Of a stretch of 64,000 bases of DNA, positions 34,219 to 46,227 are shown one piece after another (position 1 is the stretch's first letter; the number at the start of each line of letters is the position of its first letter). Made by a program: the position numbers and the translations under genes. Source of the DNA: Eucommia ulmoides (lineage: Eukaryota > Streptophyta > Magnoliopsida > Garryales > Eucommiaceae). Location: positions 18,661,401 to 18,725,400 of the forward strand of contig CM028326.1 of the NCBI GenBank assembly GCA_016647705.1, read 5' to 3'. Below the pieces are notes generated by a model. It was not told where the DNA came from, did not search any database, and saw nothing but the letters and a program-made list of their open reading frames with translations.

Positions 34219-34258
34219 CACAAATAGTGTTGTGACTATAGCAATTTGGAGTTGTACT
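34110..34258. mobile_element. Small MITE-like fold with AGAGCAACTCCAATT ends
   Basis: AGAGCAACTCCAATT at the left pairs with AATTTGGAGTTGTACTCT at the right. The 61-bp duplication affects its left half. GAGCAACTCCAA ends recur in plant MITEs (from memory). Confidence 0.45.
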
Positions 34259-34933
34259 CTAACCATGCTAGCCAAATGAATTAACTATTAATATTTTAAA
34301 TTTTAATTTTGGTTAGTGGGTTGGAGTAGATGATGTTGAATATGTAAAATTATGGTTAAAAGTTACCATCAAGTTTTAGCTAACTTCTCTATCTTAGCTA
34401 AGAATGACTCTTGCAATAATTATTAACTAAGAATGACTCTTGATATAATTAGTTATACCTTTGGGTTTTGGATAATTGATATAGTTATTGGCTTGGAGTT
34501 CCTATCTCAAGAGTCAAATGATGGCTAACTAAATTTAAAAATTTAAATTCCAATCCAAGAGTTGCTATAGTCATTTTAACGAATATCTATTTAAAGAGTT
34601 ATTCCTACATAAAACGGAGAGATTAGTTGAAAATTGATGTAAAATTTTAATCACCAACTTACTTAGTTAATATTAATATCATCTACTTCAACTTATTACG
34701 TCAATGATTGCTCAGTTAAAATAAAAATATTAATAATTAATTTATTTGGTTGGGCATTATTGAAGTATGAATTTAAATTTCTATTAGATAAAATAAAATA
34801 ATATTTTAACTAATATAAGTGTATGTTTAGATTAGAGTTGATTTTAAGCACTTCATGGAGATCACTTAAATAACCATAACAATTCATTCAATGTGTATTG
34901 CAATAAGCTCGCATGGGTTAACATTTGAACTTC

Positions 34934-36770
34934 GGGCTCGATTGATAAAAAAAATTAAGTACTTAAAATTGGTTAAATTAAATATTTAATAAATTAAGTG
35001 TGTTTGATAAATGTAATAAAAATTACTTACTTAATTAAGTTAACTTAAAAATTAAGTGAAATATTAAGTTAAAAATTCAGCAAACCCCCCTTCCCCCCTT
35101 TTTTTTTTTTTTTTTTTTTTTTTACATAATGCACTCAGAAGTTTTCAAATTAAAAGAAAAGTGGAAATGACCGTTTTGCCCTTAGGGAAGTAGGGCTTTT
35201 TCTGTTCGGTCTCGTTTTTCGTTGTTATGCAGAGAAGAGAGGCAATTTCGACGATCTTCGCGATATGAGATTTCGACGATTTGAGGAGAGAGGTGATGGC
35301 AGCGAGCTTAGAAGAGGAGCGGCGGTGGCGACGACGAGCTTAGAAGAAAGGCGACGAATGGGCAAAGTTTCAACAAGGTATATTCTTCTTCAAATCTATA
35401 GTTTAGGGTCTAGGGTTTCTTCAGATCAACGAGATTTGAATTTGTTTTACATATCTGAATGCATTTCTAATTTCGTTTCTTCATAAATCGTCCTTCGTAT
35501 TTCTGATTTTGTAATGTTTTCCCAATTTTGGTTGGTAGTGAGTAAGAGAACATTTGAAATTTGCAACTGGTTTTTGTAATGTTTATGATTATGGGTGAAG
35601 GATTACCCGATCTTAAATTTTAGTTTTGATTCTCTAATATCTGAGAACAAAAACAGTAATCAAGAACAGAAATACTAAACAAATTCCACCAAGAGAGAGA
35701 CAAAATTATCAGAATTACTGCCTCATCTAACCTCTATTTAAGGCAAATAACAAATAAATTAAATAATTTTCCCTCGAAAACAAGGCCTTAATCTGAGTCA
35801 TCATGATGTCGGATTCTTCAACGAGGTGAACATGAAGTTGCCTGAAACTTATTGGTTTTTGTAATGTTTTCCAGATTTTGGTTGGTAGTGAGTAAGAGAA
35901 CATTTGAAATTTGCAACTGGTTTTTGTAATGTTTATGATTATGGGTGAATGATTACCTGATCTTAATGGCGTTCTTTTAGAGTGATTTACCTGATCTTAT
36001 CGTAATGGCGTTCTTAATGATGATCTCTCATAGAAATTAAATGCTGCAAACTATCTTAATGGCGTTCTTAATGATCTCTCATAGAAATTAAATGCTGCAA
36101 ATTATTTCAGACTATAAAATATGCGGTGTATGTGCTGCTTAGAATAACCAATAGTTGTGCTTAATCAAGTGTTCTTGTGCGTGTGAATTTTTTCTTTAGA
36201 TATGTTGGTGATGGTCATATATTTTACATATATTTGAATACAGATTCCTCCAAGTCGATCAACATATAATAATTTGATCAATCCGTGCAAATTTTTTCTT
36301 TGGATATGTTGGTGACGGTCAAATAATATACATTTGGAGTGCAGAGAAATATTGTTATTGTTTGTGTAGCTATTCATAACTATCTTCGAAAAACAATTGT
36401 GACAGATGATTGTTTCGAACAATTGTGACAAATGATTTTTTTGGTTGAATTATATGTTATTGTTGACTTTTGATAATTTAGATATTTGAACTTTTTGGTA
36501 TATTATTGGTATTTTTATTTTATTGTTTTGTTCTCTCTCTATATTTTTTTTTTGTATAATCTTGATTCAAGGGCAATTATGTAAATTAACAATTTTCAAT
36601 ATTTAAATTTTGTACTTATCAAATAAATAAAAAAAATTCAACACTTAAATTTTCAGCACAATTTTATCAAACAATCTTCTTAAATTCTCAGCACTTAAAA
36701 TTTAAGCACTTAATTTTTAGCACTTAAATTTTCAACACTTAAAAATTAAATCATTATCAAACAAGCTCTT
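34934..36770. mobile_element. Non-autonomous inverted-repeat element with long AT-rich arms
   Basis: The left end GGGCTCGATTGATAA matches the complement of the right end, AAGAGCTTGTTTGATAA. The arms of over 100 bp are rich in AAGCACTTAA and TTAAGT words. The interior has a GA-rich patch (35220-35370) with a 73-codon open frame that I do not recognise. A segment of about 115 bp is repeated at about 35510 and 35855, a 55-bp tandem duplicate lies at 35990-36110, and a further repeat at about 36188/36293. No transposase. No matching TSD is visible. Confidence 0.5.
35101..35123. repeat. Homopolymer tract (T), preceded by C runs
   Basis: T-rich run following CCCCCCCTTCCCCCC at about 35084-35098. 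Confidence 0.85.
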
Positions 36771-37201
36771 AGTCTATCAAAGATTCAAAAGAAATATGGG
36801 TGTATACCACTTACCTCTCTTTTTATTTTGTTCAAAATTAGATATACCCATATATTTTTATAAATACTAGTCAATCTCTTATCATTTTGGCAAAAGACTT
36901 TTTAATTTTCTTATCAACAAAAAGTTAGTAAATTTTTTATTGTAATGACATTTTACCTTTAACTATTTAAGAATAATTAGATAATTAAAAACTAAAATAC
37001 ATAAATAATCCTTTAAATTTGTTATGTATTTAATTTCACCCTTTACTTTTTAACACTAATATCCCAATTTAGAAAAAATATATATAATTTTCTTACCCTT
37101 TTCTAACAAAATAACAAAAAAGAAAAGAAAAAAAGAACAAGATCGGCGATGATCTTCTTCTTCCTCCCCACTTTCTCTCCCAAGAACCAACTTCTCTCTC
37201 T

Positions 37202-37267
37202 CCGCCATGGATTTGTGCCGCAAGCACAAATCCATGGCGGATCTGTGGCCTCGCAAGCACAGATCCG
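37202..37267. repeat. Two adjacent perfect hairpins
   Basis: First: a 17-bp perfect stem (37202-37218 with 37224-37240) around a 5-base loop CGCAA. Second: a 10-bp perfect stem (37238-37247 with 37258-37267, CGGATCTGTG) around a 10-base loop. The two overlap by three bases, so the folds compete. Confidence 0.9.
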
Positions 37268-37612
37268 TTGTGGATCTTTCTGAATGGGCATGTCAAAGAG
37301 GGTGTGCCGCAACTTGGTTTTCTCTTGGGTATTAGAGAAATTTTGGTGATAAGAGGTGGCCGGCCATGGATGACTCAAAGTTGTTCAATCCGGCGAGGGG
37401 TAGAATCGCCAGAGAAGAATGGAGAAATTCTTGGTTTTGGACGGGCTCTATACTCTCTCTAGCACTGTCAAGGGATTTCCAGAGCCCAATTGCGATTGAG
37501 TCGGTAACGATGACGGGGATGAATACTCCGATGAAGGAGGTGTACCACTGTTTTTTCTCGACGAGTTGTTCTAGCAATGGGTAGAATTTTTCCAGTGAGG
37601 TGGTGGGGGAAA

Positions 37613-37630
37613 GGGGGGGGGGGGGGGGGG
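37613..37630 (+). repeat. G homopolymer of 18
   Basis: Uninterrupted G run following GGTGGTGGGGGAAA. It could form a G-quadruplex and is prone to length error in sequencing. Confidence 0.85.
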
Positions 37631-38324
37631 AGAAGAATAAGATTATTATTATTATTTTTTAATTTTGTTAACAAAGAAAAGAGTTAAAAAAGTTAAGGGT
37701 GAAAAAATAATTTTAAAAATAGGCGGGGTTTAGTGAAGTTTTATAAAAAATAAAAGAATAAAAAAAATATTTTTTTAAATAATAAAAAGATATTTATGTC
37801 TTTTTAAAAAAGAAAAAAATTAATCAAGGGTTAGATTGATATTTGTAAAAAAACAAGTGAAGTGTTTGATTTTGGGCAAAATCAAAATGAGATAGAAAAT
37901 AAATGATATAAATCTAAAGAAATATGATCACCTGACAAATGCCACTTTAAACCATAGGCATATTTTATTGGACAAATCAGGCTGTTACCATTATCTGAAC
38001 AAATTATCTTATTAGATATTTTGGTATTGGGACAAGCAATCTTGACATTTTGTCACTTCTACATAAAAATTAAGAGTACCAGCAAAAATTTAAATAGCTT
38101 CAAATAATTTTATTACCAAGCACGATAGCACCATGGGTTATGTTGATTCCATTGTTTTTTTTTGGTGATGGTTTCACAGTGCACACATCAGTCAGACACG
38201 TCGTTCCTCTATATATACATTATTTGCAACAACTCAAATGCGCATGCGCGCACACACCAAAAACAACATCAAAATGCACTACACGTACAATCAAAGACCA
38301 ACAATATTTTAATAACTCAATGAA

Positions 38325-38545
38325 AATAGAAAAATATACACCAGATTCCCGTCAAGTTTGTGGAAATCTTAACTCTCAATCATCAATTTAAAGGAGGAAG
38401 ACGATAGCTAACAACCGAACTGCTAAGGATTAGGCACAGACACCTGTATGGGCAGATGTTCAGACATAAATGCATGCAATTACCTTGTCTTGTTACACAG
38501 AAATTGCCCCACAAGCCTGACTTGTAAACTAAAGTTCACCAGGAC
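38325..38545. repeat. Non-coding segment A, first copy
   Basis: Aligns with 58600-58870. Shared blocks include ACACCAGA-TCC-GTCAAG, AATTTAAAGGA-GAA, CTAAGGAT-A-GCA-AG-CAC-TGT and ACTAAA-TTC-CCA. No ORF is conserved. It may be a gene 3' region or an unrecognised repeat. Confidence 0.6.
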
Positions 38546-38700
38546 TAAGGGCATATTTGATAGGATGATTAACTGCTTAAAATTGATTATATTAAGTATT
38601 TAATTAATTAAGTTTATTTTATAAATATAATTAGTATCACTTAATCAATTAACTTAAAATTTCAACTAAAATTCTACTAAAAAAATTCAGTAAAAGGTGG
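38546..38700. repeat. Arm related to the element at 34934-36770
   Basis: GGGCATATTTGATAGGATGA followed by TTAAAATTGATT, TTAAGTATTTAATT and AATTCAGTAAA mirrors the left arm at 34934-35080. It may be a truncated copy. Confidence 0.45.
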
Positions 38701-38709
38701 ATCACTTAT

Positions 38710-38779
38710 TTTATTTTTGATGAATGTGGTCAACAAAATTTATAATTATTTTTGATGAATGTGGTCAACAAAATTTATA
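38710..38779. repeat. 35-bp tandem duplication
   Basis: Two consecutive units of TTATTTTTGATGAATGTGG followed by TCAACAAAATTTATAA. Confidence 0.85.
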
Positions 38780-39510
38780 AACAAAGAATATGTTTAGCAA
38801 ATGGTGCATCACTGTAGCCCAATCAAATTATTCCCTTTTAATCCATTAAAACCCTCACTAAGAAAATAAAGGTGAAGCATTATCTTGCCAAAAAAAAAAA
38901 GAAGCACTTTTGGCCCCTAAAATATGAGGGTGGGTGTTTATGGGTACGTTGAAGCTTATTAAATTTTATATTTATTTCAAAACTTTATATTTATAATTAC
39001 GTTTATTCTAATAGAAATATTTTCGTCATTTCACCACTCCACTAAATATATGATAATTTTTTTATTCTTTCTCTAATAGCAATTCGTTTGAAAAATTAGA
39101 GAGACAATTTACCGAAGATTGTGAAGCAAAGGATTCATCTGATGATGAAATAATTACTTCAGAAATTGAAATTAAAAGGAGAAGTAAGCAAATAAATCAA
39201 GCATATATGATTAACTTGAATTGTTTAATTTCAATTTTTTTTTTTGTTGAACTCTATGTTATAGATGACTTGTAATAATTTATATATTTGAACTTAATAA
39301 TATGTTATTAGTGTTTTTATTTTATTATTTTGTTTTCGAATTTTGTTTTAGATTGGCGATGCATGCCTAGATATTCACATTCTAGATAGCTAGGCTCACC
39401 TCGATACTATTTGAAAGAGTATCTACGTACTCTTTGAATGATTCCATCCGCTTGTTCATACTTGATGTGGAGGTCATCATAGATCTACTTTGATATCCAG
39501 TGTCGCATAA
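38780..39510. other. Spacer left of the gypsy element
   Basis: No gene recognised. A short open stretch at about 39060-39230 (+) reads an acidic/basic peptide with SSDDEIITSEIE, too short to assign. The right end, 39345-39510, continues after the gypsy element at 56849. Confidence 0.4.
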
Positions 39511-39515
39511 TTAAT

Positions 39516-40258
39516 TGTTGGTGTTGGAAATTTGACCAACCAACAATATGCTCTAGTCAATCCTTACATGGAGAGTTAGAGCTGATCTGGAGAGTGCCTT
39601 TGGCTAGGCTGGGGCCTTCAATCTTCCTGGAGCTTCATCATGCACATGTCCCAGCTATTAGGGCACTGTCCGACCTAATCTTCGGGTCGGCACCTACACA
39701 CAGGACGGGCTTGGGTGTTTCCGGCATGTCCCCTCCGGCATGAGAGTAAGAGTTCGGGAGGAAGGAAAAAATGTATCTTGGATAAAATGAAGCTATTACC
39801 TCAAGGTTTCAACCTGTTTAATGGCTTGGCAAAACGTTCCTTATATAGGCTAAGATGTCATTAGCATCCTGAAAAATTAGGGCCTTAAGCTCGGTTTACC
39901 CCTAATCAGTCAGGCGCGTGGAGAGTGTAAGAGGGATTGGAGCTATGGGCCTTTTCTTGGGCCCTTTATACGTTGATGGAGAAGTCTATGGGCCAAGCTT
40001 GTGGGGAATGACAGGTTGGCTTGAGATCGACGTGTAGGTCGGGATGGCTACGCCGACCTGCCCTGGCAGTACCAGGGGAGAATATTGGAGATGATTGCTT
40101 GGAAATTGATAGAATGCTTCATCTTTACCGACCCGAGGAGGCATCCGGGTTGTCTATTCACCAGGCTTATTAGGTCGTTTGATGACGTGGCATTGGTGAC
40201 GTGGCAACCATGATCCAGGCAGCAAACACGTGGTTGAGGTCAATTTTTACCCACATCA
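39516..40258 (-). repeat. 3' LTR of the gypsy element
   Basis: The TATA-like CCTATATAAGG (minus) is at about 39840. It matches 56100-56843 throughout. Confidence 0.9.
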
Positions 40259-40276
40259 GTTACCCCCCCAAGTAGA
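40259..40276 (-). other. Polypurine tract of the gypsy element
   Basis: On the minus strand ACTTGGGGGGGTAAC, abutting the 3' LTR start TGATGTGGG. Confidence 0.75.
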
Positions 40277-40748
40277 TGGAATATGAGACGCTGAGGGTTC
40301 TGATCATGATTTGTTGGAGAATGGAGGTCCGGGCTCGAGGAAGAACAACTTGGCAACATAGAACAGCTCGACAGTGGAAATCACCTCAGTTGAGGCTTCT
40401 CTAACTTCTACGAGAAGCTTAGCTGACACTTTAACTGGATGCGTGACATGTGTCCTGACAGCTCGTGGATCAACGCTTTGCGCACCGTCAAATTAATGCG
40501 ACGTTTCGACTTCTTGAATTGCCTATAAATAGGCACTTCATTTCTTTTATTTTTTTTTGCACTAAAGTATTCGTGAAAGTACCACCCGACCTTAGAGCAC
40601 GGTACTCTCTTCCTTCTTTCTCAAAATGGTCTGAGTCTTATTCCTCGGGTACAGCCCGCCTGAATCTGAAGGGACTAGGGCAGAACCCACTGTTGAGCAG
40701 GTAAATCTCAACTCATCTTCTACTAAGGTTGATGAATTGGAGGTGATC

Positions 40749-41554
40749 ATGGCACCCGAGGTGGCCACTGAACCGGAGGTCATCGTTGAATGAAAGACCT
40801 CCTCTTCCGAGAAGGCCCGTAGGTCCGCTGTAGCGGGAACCTCCCATTTTCCTAGAGTAACTAGTGGCCCTTGTTAGAGGAGTATTAGGAGTGAAGTGGG
40901 CTCTTCTGGGGGCCCCATTGTTGAGCTCGGCACGGGCCCTGTTGTGGAGCTTGATAGTGAGGGCATACCTGCTCCCGAGGTAGAAGCCTTTCCATTTACG
41001 TTAGGTCGGGCCCCAAGGGTTGGCCTAGCCTCTGGTCGGCTAATATGCGAGGTTTCACAGGATGCCCTAGTCTGGCGGGTGAAACCCGAGCTGACAAAGA
41101 AGGATGTGCGAACCCTCTGCTCCACGTACACTTTTCCCAGCACGGTAGACATGCTTATTCCTGGGGGATGACCGTGCATATTCTCCTCTCGAGGGGTACA
41201 TCATGGTATACGAAGAACAATTGCTCGGTGGCTTGCGCTTCCCAATTTATCCATAGGTGCGGGCTGTCTGCTGGGATCTCAGGCTGTGTTCGTCGTAGCT
41301 TGCGCCCAATTGTATGCGGATGGTGGTAGCCTTCCACGTCATCTGTATGGCTGGGGGTATTGAATCAACCCTCGAGTTGTTCCAATCTATCTTCTTGGAG
41401 ATTTCTATGCCCGGTGGAAATGGTTGATGCTACATAACAGCCCGACGGAAGGTCCCTACCAGTTACGTTGACTCTATCAAATATTGAAAGCCCAACTTCT
41501 TCTTCCTCGGAGGGGAATTATGGGAGTTCAGTGCGACGGTGGATGAGAGGGAAC
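40749..41554 (+). pseudogene. Antisense ORF of the gypsy 3' region, first part
   Basis: On the strand opposite gag-pol, the frame starts MAPEVATEPEV, contains stops near 40789 and 40874, and then reads ALVWRVKPELTKKDVRTLCS, LEGYIMVYEEQLLGGLRFPI, LAPNCMRMVVAFHVICMAGG and YWKPNFFFLGGEL. The order PxGY--vYEEqL-xGLRFP, then LxPN, then WKxxFFF is that of the plant 'putative gypsy type transposon' domain (Pfam Transposase_28, recalled). Its function is unknown. It is cut by the LARD insertion at 41555 just after VDERE. It resumes at 47762. Confidence 0.72.
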
Positions 41555-43043
41555 TGGTAGGGGTGATTTTGTGCACTCCTACTTATGCTCACAAGTATAC
41601 GAGGTCTAAAGTTTTAATATAGGGGATCTTTGAAGATCGGATATCGTTCCCAAAGAGAAAAGTGTGAATAATTGAATTGAATACCGCAATTGATGTAGTC
41701 TCATGTTATCCTTACGACGGAAGACGTGAATTGAAATTAAATTAAGCTAAACTACAATTAGTGGGTTAATTCTAACTAGGTTGATTAATTAGGGATTGAT
41801 TTCGTTCACTTAATACACGTTTGATTTCGTTCGGTTAACAATAACGGAGTTTAGGTATCCGACAATCTCGGTTCGTAAACTCCTCCGCCACCTCTTCCGA
41901 GTGTAAGACGGGGGAATACGCGACTTCGCGTCGACGAAGAGGTCCCCCTCAATGTCTTAACGACTCTAGGCCACGTGAGTCTTGACCCAACATCATCGAT
42001 TGCACACTAATTAACGCCCTCCCGGGTCGTTAGGTCGTAACGATGTGTTTACCCTAGTCCGAATCCAGGGTTACCTCTTCCGAGTGTCAAACCCTAGATT
42101 CTCAAATCCAACCCTAATACCATTACAATCATATTAAGATCGTCGTCAAATGATAAACACAATCGAACTTAAAACAACAACCATTAAAGAAACGTATATT
42201 GAACCAAACGAGTATTTACATAACTACACCTTTCCCTAACTAATCTCTAAATTATACTAACATATTTTTAGCCAATACAACATTAAATCAAGAGGAGATC
42301 ATCATCATCAACAATAAACATTAAATACAAAGATGGAAACAAGGGAAGAAAAACCAAATCTCAAAGTGGAATGGTCCACTTTCGCCAAAGAACAATCCTC
42401 CCGAGCTTCCTCTTCTCCGTTGATGAACTTCCTCTTCTAGCTCTTCAAGGATTGGCCAAGAACACATCCTAAACTAATCTAATCTACTTCCTAAATTACC
42501 TAAACCTAACTAAGGTGGAAGGAGAGCTCTCAAGATGTCAACCGGAGCCTCCTCTCACGTCTAAGCCTTTTTGAGGTTTGGTGGAGAAAAGGGTTAAATA
42601 GGTAAGGTTTGGAAATATCTTCAAAATATCTGAAAATAGATATTTCTGTGTAGAGTGTCATCACCTAAGCGTTGGTTCACCGCTTAGGCGATGGACTTAA
42701 GTCGGTTAAGTTCTGTTGGTAACTTCGCCTAAGCGGTGGTTTTTCTGCTTAGGCGGTGCATGCTGGCATAACAATCTGTTCTTTTCTCGCCTAGGCAGTG
42801 GTTAAGCCCTTTAGCACTCCAACATTCTGCCTCTTTCCCGCCTAGGCAGTGATCTTCATTCACCGAAACCCTGTTTTGCACATTTTGTTCACCGTTTCTC
42901 CATCTTTTTCACTTGTTTCTCACCCTTTGACGTCCTTTCACCTGTTTTACAATAAAACACACTAAAACACAATTAAATATAACTAAAATGCTTTAAAACT
43001 AACAAATTCAATCTAGAAATAGATAGGTTTTTCACACCTATCA
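41555..43043 (-). repeat. 3' LTR of the LARD
   Basis: It is 1489 bp and closely similar to 46228-47756. The palindrome array lies at about 42660-42860. The TATA position reads TTAAATA (about 42593), changed from TATATA in the partner. Confidence 0.92.
42660..42862. repeat. CCGCCTAGGCGG-type palindrome array, LARD 3' LTR
   Basis: Seven or so degenerate copies of CACCGCYTARGCGGTG in both orientations, e.g. CACCGCTTAGGCGATGG and CGCCTAAGCGGTGG, mostly paired at short spacing. Confidence 0.85.
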
Positions 43044-43058
43044 ATACCCCCAAACTTA
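43044..43058 (-). other. Polypurine tract of the LARD
   Basis: On the minus strand AAGTTTGGGGGTAT, directly upstream of the LTR start TGATAGGTGTG. Confidence 0.82.
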
Positions 43059-46000
43059 GAATTTTGCTAATCCTCGAGCAAAACACTAACGCTAAACTAA
43101 ACTAACTAACGAACTAACCAACTAAAAATGAAAAATTAAACTAACACGAAAGAAGTATATGCATGTAAATATAACGTTCAATCGAAATGACCAATTTGTT
43201 CCTCCCTCAACATCCCTAAATCGGATCAAGTTTGGGAAGTAACCCACACCAAGTGGTGTTCTAGAATTTCAACGATCAATATCAATAAAAACCATTCTAG
43301 ATCCATTTGAAGTGTGTGTGTGAGAACTCAAATGTATAACTAGTCAAATACCGGATTCGATTATTCAATTGTTAAGCTCATAATTTAAACCGTTGAAGGA
43401 TTCAGGAAAACCATAAGCTTGATTGGAGTCTACTATCCACTAATGTAGACTCGGATATTCACAGAGATCAATAGGGCTTGGTTTGTCTTTGGAGAACGAC
43501 CACGGGTATTACTGGAATAAAAATGGCAAATTGGTTTAATCGATCGATACCCGAGGGAAAATCGCTTGTCGCTATCCTTTCTCATGACCCAACATTTAAA
43601 GTACAACTCTGAATAAGAAACGAAAATCCTGGTATTCATTTGTCGAAAGAGAAGAAAATGAAAAATCATATTTATTCATTTCATTTTTTTTTTTTAACAT
43701 ATTCCTAATTTAACTCGAATGATTACAGTTTTAGGAGAGTGCAAAAAGAAGTTAGAGAAACACACCCCCAAACTTATTCGAATTTATAAAATTTTAGGAA
43801 TATGTAAAAAGAAATGATAGAAACACACCCCCAAACTTATTTTAGGAGCGTGCAAAAAGAAATACTAAAGTGACAAGTGAATACACTAATACCGAATCAA
43901 TAAAAATTTATCAAAAACTTGACTGCTCACTTGATTTCACTCAAATTTTAAAATTAGGCTTAGCGACATTGGGTTAGAAAAAATTTAATTGAAAGGAGTA
44001 TTTGAACGTTTTCAGAATTGATTACGTTATCGGCTTCGACAGGAGAAATAAGGAATAAACATTTTTAGGTTAGCTACAACGGTTCAAGCGAAAAATTGAC
44101 GGCTTAAATCATGTCTCCTGAATTACCTTACCTAGGATTCCGCCTCAAGTTTTCCCCAAATCAAATTCTAGTTTCCTCATTTTCTATCATGAACTTAATA
44201 TCGAATAATCAACGTCTAATCGTTCAGATAATTATATATTTAGTTCAAATGTCGTGCATTTTTGGATCGAGATAGTTTTTACCCAATCGACATGTTAAGC
44301 ACACAAAACACACAAGGAAGGTATTACCCCCGACCTCAATATGCAATTTGGGGATAATTCTCATCATCGGGTCTTGGCCCAAATGAACTCACATCTAAAC
44401 ATGCAAACACAACTTTATACATACATAAATCTAAACTAAATCTAATACTAACATACATAAATTAATCTACATGCAAAAATTAAACTAACTAAACTAAAAA
44501 TTTAAAAACTAAAATATTCAAAATAAAATACATACTCAAAATAATGGTTCATCATTTTCTAGAAAAAATCAAAATGGATGAACATCCACTAAACTAATCA
44601 TCCACTCCATACCAAAACATGCTTGAACAAATGAAGTGCTCCTCAGTCAGCGAACCCAATAGACATATAGTATTAATGCATACAAAATGGGTTGAACACA
44701 TACCTAGGGAATAAGACTTATTTCCTATTGTTCACTTGACGGGAAATTCTTCTCCACCACTATCACGTCGGAATGAAAATTGTGGCGGTTGCGAAAAGTG
44801 CGGCGGCAATGCCGAAACGGTCACACATGAACCTGTGGATTTGATCTGGTGCACACACTAATCACAACGTTTCAACAAAACATGAACAATGTAGCATGCA
44901 ATTTTGTTTCACACAATTTAACAATCCATAGAAACTAAGTTATCACCAAAAATCAAACCAAAATCCCAAAGTGATAAAGAAAATCGCGAAAATGGGGTTG
45001 AAAATTGATTTGAGGTGGATGATTCGGGGTGGAAATCACAAACTTTGGTAATGGAAGGATCATTTTTGAGTATTGGAACGGTTTGGAAGTGAGGTTTTAG
45101 AGATAAGGTGGAGGTTTTGGGGGAAGGAACCTTGCGATTTCAATTTTTGAATGAACAGGGGCTGTTTTTAACAGCAGAAGGTCCACCGCTTGGGCGGTGG
45201 ATTCACCGCTTAAACGGTGGAACTATTTTCTTTAAAAACAAACCTTCTGACGAAATTCTTCTTAGGCGGTGGTTTCTCCGCCTAAGCGGTGGAGCGTATT
45301 TTGAAAATTTGGTGTATCCTGTATTTTTACCGCCTAAGCGGTGGTTCACTGCTTAGGCAGTGGGCTATTTTTACCCACTCTGTATTTTTATAGCCTAAAC
45401 GGTGGTTTACCACTTGGGCGGTGGGCCTGAAGCTCCCACTTTCATGTTTTTCTTAAAATTTCAAAATACGGCTCCACCTCGTACATTTTCACTTTGGTTG
45501 TTCAACGTGTTTAAACTTAAAATACTTTCCCAAATGTCCATACTCCTAAATTCACTTCCGAACACATTCCGAAGCCATGCCGGCTTCCAAAAAGAATAAA
45601 TAATCAAATAAATAGTAACAAAAATCGGGTAATTTGATACCCTAAGTTTCACTTCAAAAAATAGCGCTTGAGTTACCATCCCTAGCTGGACTATCATGTC
45701 ACTAAGTATTTTTCACCAAAATTCCCCATAGACAAGGAATTTGGGCTCAAATGCTCAGTCAGATCAAGATCATGGCTTGAAGTTGGCTTCTCATCTCAGT
45801 CCTTATCATTTGCAATAAGCTCAATCTCGGGATTGAGAATTAAGAATTCCAATCTTTTTCATCTTTTCTCGCACAGCTTGATCTCATTAACACAATGAAA
45901 CAAAAATAAAAATTAAAAACAAAACAAAAATAAATGTCAGGATTAACACTCGACTACTTAGTTGCAATATTAACTTAGAATTCACACTAATCCCACGTCA

Positions 46001-46198
46001 ACAACGCCAAAACTTGGTGTGTTGACGGAACTAAGATACGATACATTTGCTTTTCCTATTTAAAACTTAAGTTCTGAGCTGATACCGCGTTTCTTTTGCA
46101 ATATTCAAATTAAATTCACTCAAATCCCCTACAACGGCGTCAAAAACTTGGTAGGCATTGACGGGAACATAATTTGACAATATTCAAATAAAATTCAC
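43059..46198 (-). other. Non-coding internal region of the LARD
   Basis: No frame longer than about 80 codons and no known domain. The half nearest the PPT (43044-44500) has clear counterparts in the second LARD copy at 62672-64000. Examples are TCCTCGAGCAAAACACT, CATGTCTCCTGAA, TTCGCCTCAAGTTT-like CGCCTCAAGTTT and CATCATCGGGT. The half nearest the PBS carries another palindrome array at 45180-45430 and decayed copies of the PBS/LTR junction. Confidence 0.72.
45180..45430. repeat. CCGCCTAGGCGG-type palindrome array, LARD internal
   Basis: Eight copies in four close pairs, e.g. CACCGCTTGGGCGGTGG with CACCGCTTAAACGGTGG, and CCGCCTAAGCGGTGG with CACTGCTTAGGCAGTGG. An open frame across it (45108-45356) is probably incidental. 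Confidence 0.88.
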
Positions 46199-46227
46199 AT
46201 TAATCCCCGGTAATGGCGCCAAAAACT
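46199..46227 (-). other. Primer-binding site of the LARD
   Basis: On the minus strand TTGGCGCCATTACCGGGG follows the LTR end after a few bases. It is close to the TGGCGCCGTTGCCGGGG site common in plant gypsy-type elements (from memory). Confidence 0.82.

Larger units (their letters stand above)
36806..37905. mobile_element. Possible MULE-like element with degenerate long arms
   Basis: The left arm (about 36806-37130) and the complement of 37650-37905 share scattered blocks: ATTTTG--CAAAAT, TCACCCTTNACTTTTTAA, and TTTCT(T)TGTTA/TTCTAACAAAATAA. The centre is GC-richer and includes paired hairpins. End points and family are uncertain. Confidence 0.35.

Noticed and set aside
35265..35486. 73-codon Arg-rich frame as a captured gene
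   Set aside because: No recognisable domain. GA-rich sequence explains the Arg/Glu content. Kept only as part of the inverted-repeat element.
45108..45356. 82-codon plus-strand frame across the LARD palindrome array
   Set aside because: Its codons follow the palindrome spacing, there is no counterpart in the second LARD within the window, and the element is oriented on the other strand.
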